The position numbers were made by a program, and so were the translations under genes. Shown here in pieces: positions 4,737 to 6,261 of a stretch of DNA of 6,261 nucleotides. Source of the DNA: Armatimonadota bacterium. Its GTDB lineage: Bacteria > Sysuimicrobiota > Sysuimicrobiia > Sysuimicrobiales > Humicultoraceae. A model generated the notes under the pieces. It ran no database searches. It saw only the letters and a list, made by a program, of their open reading frames with translations, and was not told where the DNA came from. Each line of letters begins with the position of its first letter. Position 1 is the stretch's first letter. The stretch spans positions 1-6,261 of the forward strand of contig JACQGZ010000337.1 of assembly GCA_016199305.1 (NCBI GenBank), given 5' to 3'.

Positions 4737-6261
4737 GTGTCCCCTCTTCGTCGGCTCCTTGCCTGGACCACTGCGTTGACGGCGGCGCTGATCACCCTCG
4801 GTGGGGTCGTGCGGGCGACCGGCGCGGGGCTCGCCTGCCCCGACTGGCCGCTCTGCCACGGCCGATTGATCCCGCCCCTGACGGGCCCGGTCCTGATCGA
4901 GTACGGTCACCGGCTCACCGCCTCTGTGGTGGGCCTCCTGACCCTCCTCGTCGTGGTGCGCATCTGGCGCGGTCACCGGCGGGATGGGCCGCTGCGGCGA
5001 CTGGGGCTGGCGGCACTGACGCTGCTCGGGACGCAGATCATCCTTGGGGGCCTCACCGTCCGCACCGCGCTGACCGCGGGTCTGGTGGCAGCGCACCTGG
5101 GAACCGCGATGGCGTTCCTGGCCGTGCTCCTCCTCCTGTACGTGGTCGCCTGGCAGCGGGAGGGGGTCCTGCCCGCGTCCCCCTCGTCGGGGTCCGCCTC
5201 GCCGTCGCGGCTTCGCCCGATGACGATGGTGGCCGCGGCCACAGTCTTCGGCCAGATCGTCCTGGGAGGCTACGTCAGCGGCAGCGGCGCCGCGCTGGCC
5301 TGCCCGGATCTGCCTCTCTGCCGCGGGAGCCTGCTCCCGCCCGAGGGGGGTCTGGTGTTGATCCACTACCTGCACCGCCTGGGCGCGCTGGGCGTGGCCG
5401 TTGTCGTCGGGCTGCTGCTTCTGCGCGCCCGGGGGAGCGCGCGACCCATTCGCCTGCTGGCCGCCGGCGCCGCCGCCCTGGTGCTCGTGCAGATCGCCCT
5501 GGGTGCCCTCAACGTCTACACGAAGGGAGCCGCCCCGATCACGGTGCTGCACCTGCTGACCGCCACCGCGCTCCTGGGGACGCTGGTGGTGATGACCGGG
5601 GTCCTCTGGGTCGGCGCGCAGATCTCCGCCGAACCGCCCTCACCCGAGGCCACCCCGGCCCGCCCGCGCTGGCGGGGGATGGCCGGCGACTACCTGGCGC
5701 TGACGAAGCCCCGGATCATCCTCCTCCTGCTGGTTACGACGGCGACGACGATGGTCGTCGCCGCAGGCGGGGGCTTCCCGCCTGCGCTGCTGGCCTACAC
5801 GATGCTGGGTGGCGCGCTGGCGGCGGGCGCGGCCAGTGCGATCAACATGTACTGGGACCGGGACGTGGACTCGGTGATGGCCCGCACGCGCCGGCGCCCG
5901 GTGCCGGCGGGGCGGATCGCGCCGCGCCGGGCGCTGGGGTTCGGGCTGCTGCTGGCGGCGCTCTCCGTGGCGGTCCTCGGACCGCTGGTGAACTGGCTGT
6001 CCGCGGCGCTGGCCGTCGCCGGGATCCTCTTCTACGTCTTCATCTACACCATCTGGCTGAAGCGGGCGACCCCGCAGAACATCGTCATCGGCGGCGCGGC
6101 GGGGGCGGTCCCGCCCCTCGTGGGATGGGCGGCGGTGACGGGGGAGGTGGCTGTTCCGGCGCTGGTGCTCTTCGCGATCATCTTCCTGTGGACCCCGCCG
6201 CACTTCTGGGCCCTCGCCCTCCACCGGCGGGACGACTACGCGGCGGCCGGCATCCCCATGC
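4737..6261 (+). CDS. ctaA-ctaB: Heme A synthase-heme O synthase fusion (CtaA-CtaB), 3' truncated
   Basis: One uninterrupted frame of 508 visible codons encodes two membrane enzymes of heme A biosynthesis. The CtaA part (about 1-295) has eight likely membrane segments, Glu55 and His58 in IEYGHRL, His120, His213 (IHYLHRL) and His272 as heme-ligand or catalytic candidates, and two extracytoplasmic cysteine pairs (Cys34/Cys40 and Cys189/Cys195). A proline-rich linker (about 296-312) leads into CtaB. CtaB shows YLALTKPRI (319-327), the prenyl-diphosphate site [19 protein letters not shown] (370-388), [13 protein letters not shown] (441-453), and WTPPHFWAL with [10 protein letters not shown] at the edge (485-508). 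About 100 residues of CtaB are missing beyond the window. CtaB farnesylates heme B to heme O, and CtaA oxidises heme O to heme A for an aa3-type oxidase. GTG 4737 gives a normal CtaA N-terminus but has no Shine-Dalgarno sequence. An in-frame GTG at 4653 is less likely, and the ATG at 4727 is out of frame. Confidence 0.94.
   Translation, partial: MSPLRRLLAWTTALTAALITLGGVVRATGAGLACPDWPLCHGRLIPPLTGPVLIEYGHRLTASVVGLLTLLVVVRIWRGHRRDGPLRRLGLAALTLLGTQIILGGLTVRTALTAGLVAAHLGTAMAFLAVLLLLYVVAWQREGVLPASPSSGSASPSRLRPMTMVAAATVFGQIVLGGYVSGSGAALACPDLPLCRGSLLPPEGGLVLIHYLHRLGALGVAVVVGLLLLRARGSARPIRLLAAGAAALVLVQIALGALNVYTKGAAPITVLHLLTATALLGTLVVMTGVLWVGAQISAEPPSPEATPARPRWRGMAGDYLALTKPRIILLLLVTTATTMVVAAGGGFPPALLAYTMLGGALAAGAASAINMYWDRDVDSVMARTRRRPVPAGRIAPRRALGFGLLLAALSVAVLGPLVNWLSAALAVAGILFYVFIYTIWLKRATPQNIVIGGAAGAVPPLVGWAAVTGEVAVPALVLFAIIFLWTPPHFWALALHRRDDYAAAGIPM

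Noticed and set aside
2109..5552. Very long minus-strand open frame of 1147 codons containing zwf
   Set aside because: Only the last 519 codons look like a protein family. The upstream part is the antisense or alternate frame of gnd and ctaA, kept open by high GC, and a strong Shine-Dalgarno site plus ATG marks the true zwf start at 3668.
5640..6224. Minus-strand open frame opposite the CtaB region
   Set aside because: Composed mainly of Arg, Gln, Asp, Pro and His, with no motif. The plus strand encodes intact CtaB active-site sequences here.
1..6261. CRISPR array, insertion sequence, prophage or defence genes
   Set aside because: No regularly spaced repeats, transposase motifs, terminal repeats or unknown genes are present. 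All coding space is taken by central metabolism and heme biosynthesis genes.

Overview
The window comes from a GC-rich bacterium (roughly 70% G+C by eye, with G/C-ending codons dominating). It holds a four-gene oxidative pentose phosphate operon on the minus strand, gnd-zwf-opcA-pgl. Diverging from it on the plus strand is one long gene that joins heme A synthase (CtaA) to protoheme IX farnesyltransferase (CtaB, heme O synthase). OpcA and the closeness of cytochrome-oxidase heme genes to the zwf-opcA-pgl cluster point to an aerobic member of the Actinobacteria/Chloroflexi/Cyanobacteria side of the tree or a related uncultured phylum. The sequence alone does not allow a firmer placement.

Layout from left to right. 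Positions 1-241 carry no protein gene. On the minus strand they hold a very good match to a cyclic-di-GMP-I (GEMM-I) riboswitch at about 22-110, followed by an alternative hairpin at 8-32 that reuses the 3' end of the aptamer. The gene it controls lies beyond the left edge. Between the riboswitch and pgl is a long imperfect hairpin (174-245) whose outer stem contains the pgl stop codon. The minus-strand genes follow, listed in transcription order: gnd (4579-3683), zwf (3668-2109), opcA (2112-973) and pgl (976-242). A 157-bp divergent promoter region (4580-4736) separates gnd from the ctaA-ctaB fusion (4737 to beyond 6261), which runs off the right edge inside the CtaB part.

How the genes fit together. 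Zwf oxidises glucose 6-phosphate to 6-phosphogluconolactone with OpcA as its assembly/activation partner. Pgl hydrolyses the lactone, and Gnd decarboxylates 6-phosphogluconate to ribulose 5-phosphate. The complete oxidative branch, a source of reducing power, is therefore in one operon. Both zwf/opcA and opcA/pgl overlap by GTGA, so translation is probably coupled; gnd and zwf each have a strong Shine-Dalgarno sequence. The divergent fusion protein would convert heme B to heme O and then to heme A for an aa3-type terminal oxidase.

The proteins are recognisable members of known families. The least expected items are the c-di-GMP riboswitch at the left edge, the long hairpin at the end of the operon, the CtaA-CtaB fusion next to the pentose phosphate genes, and a short-form Gnd with an NADP-like Asn-Arg-Ser motif.
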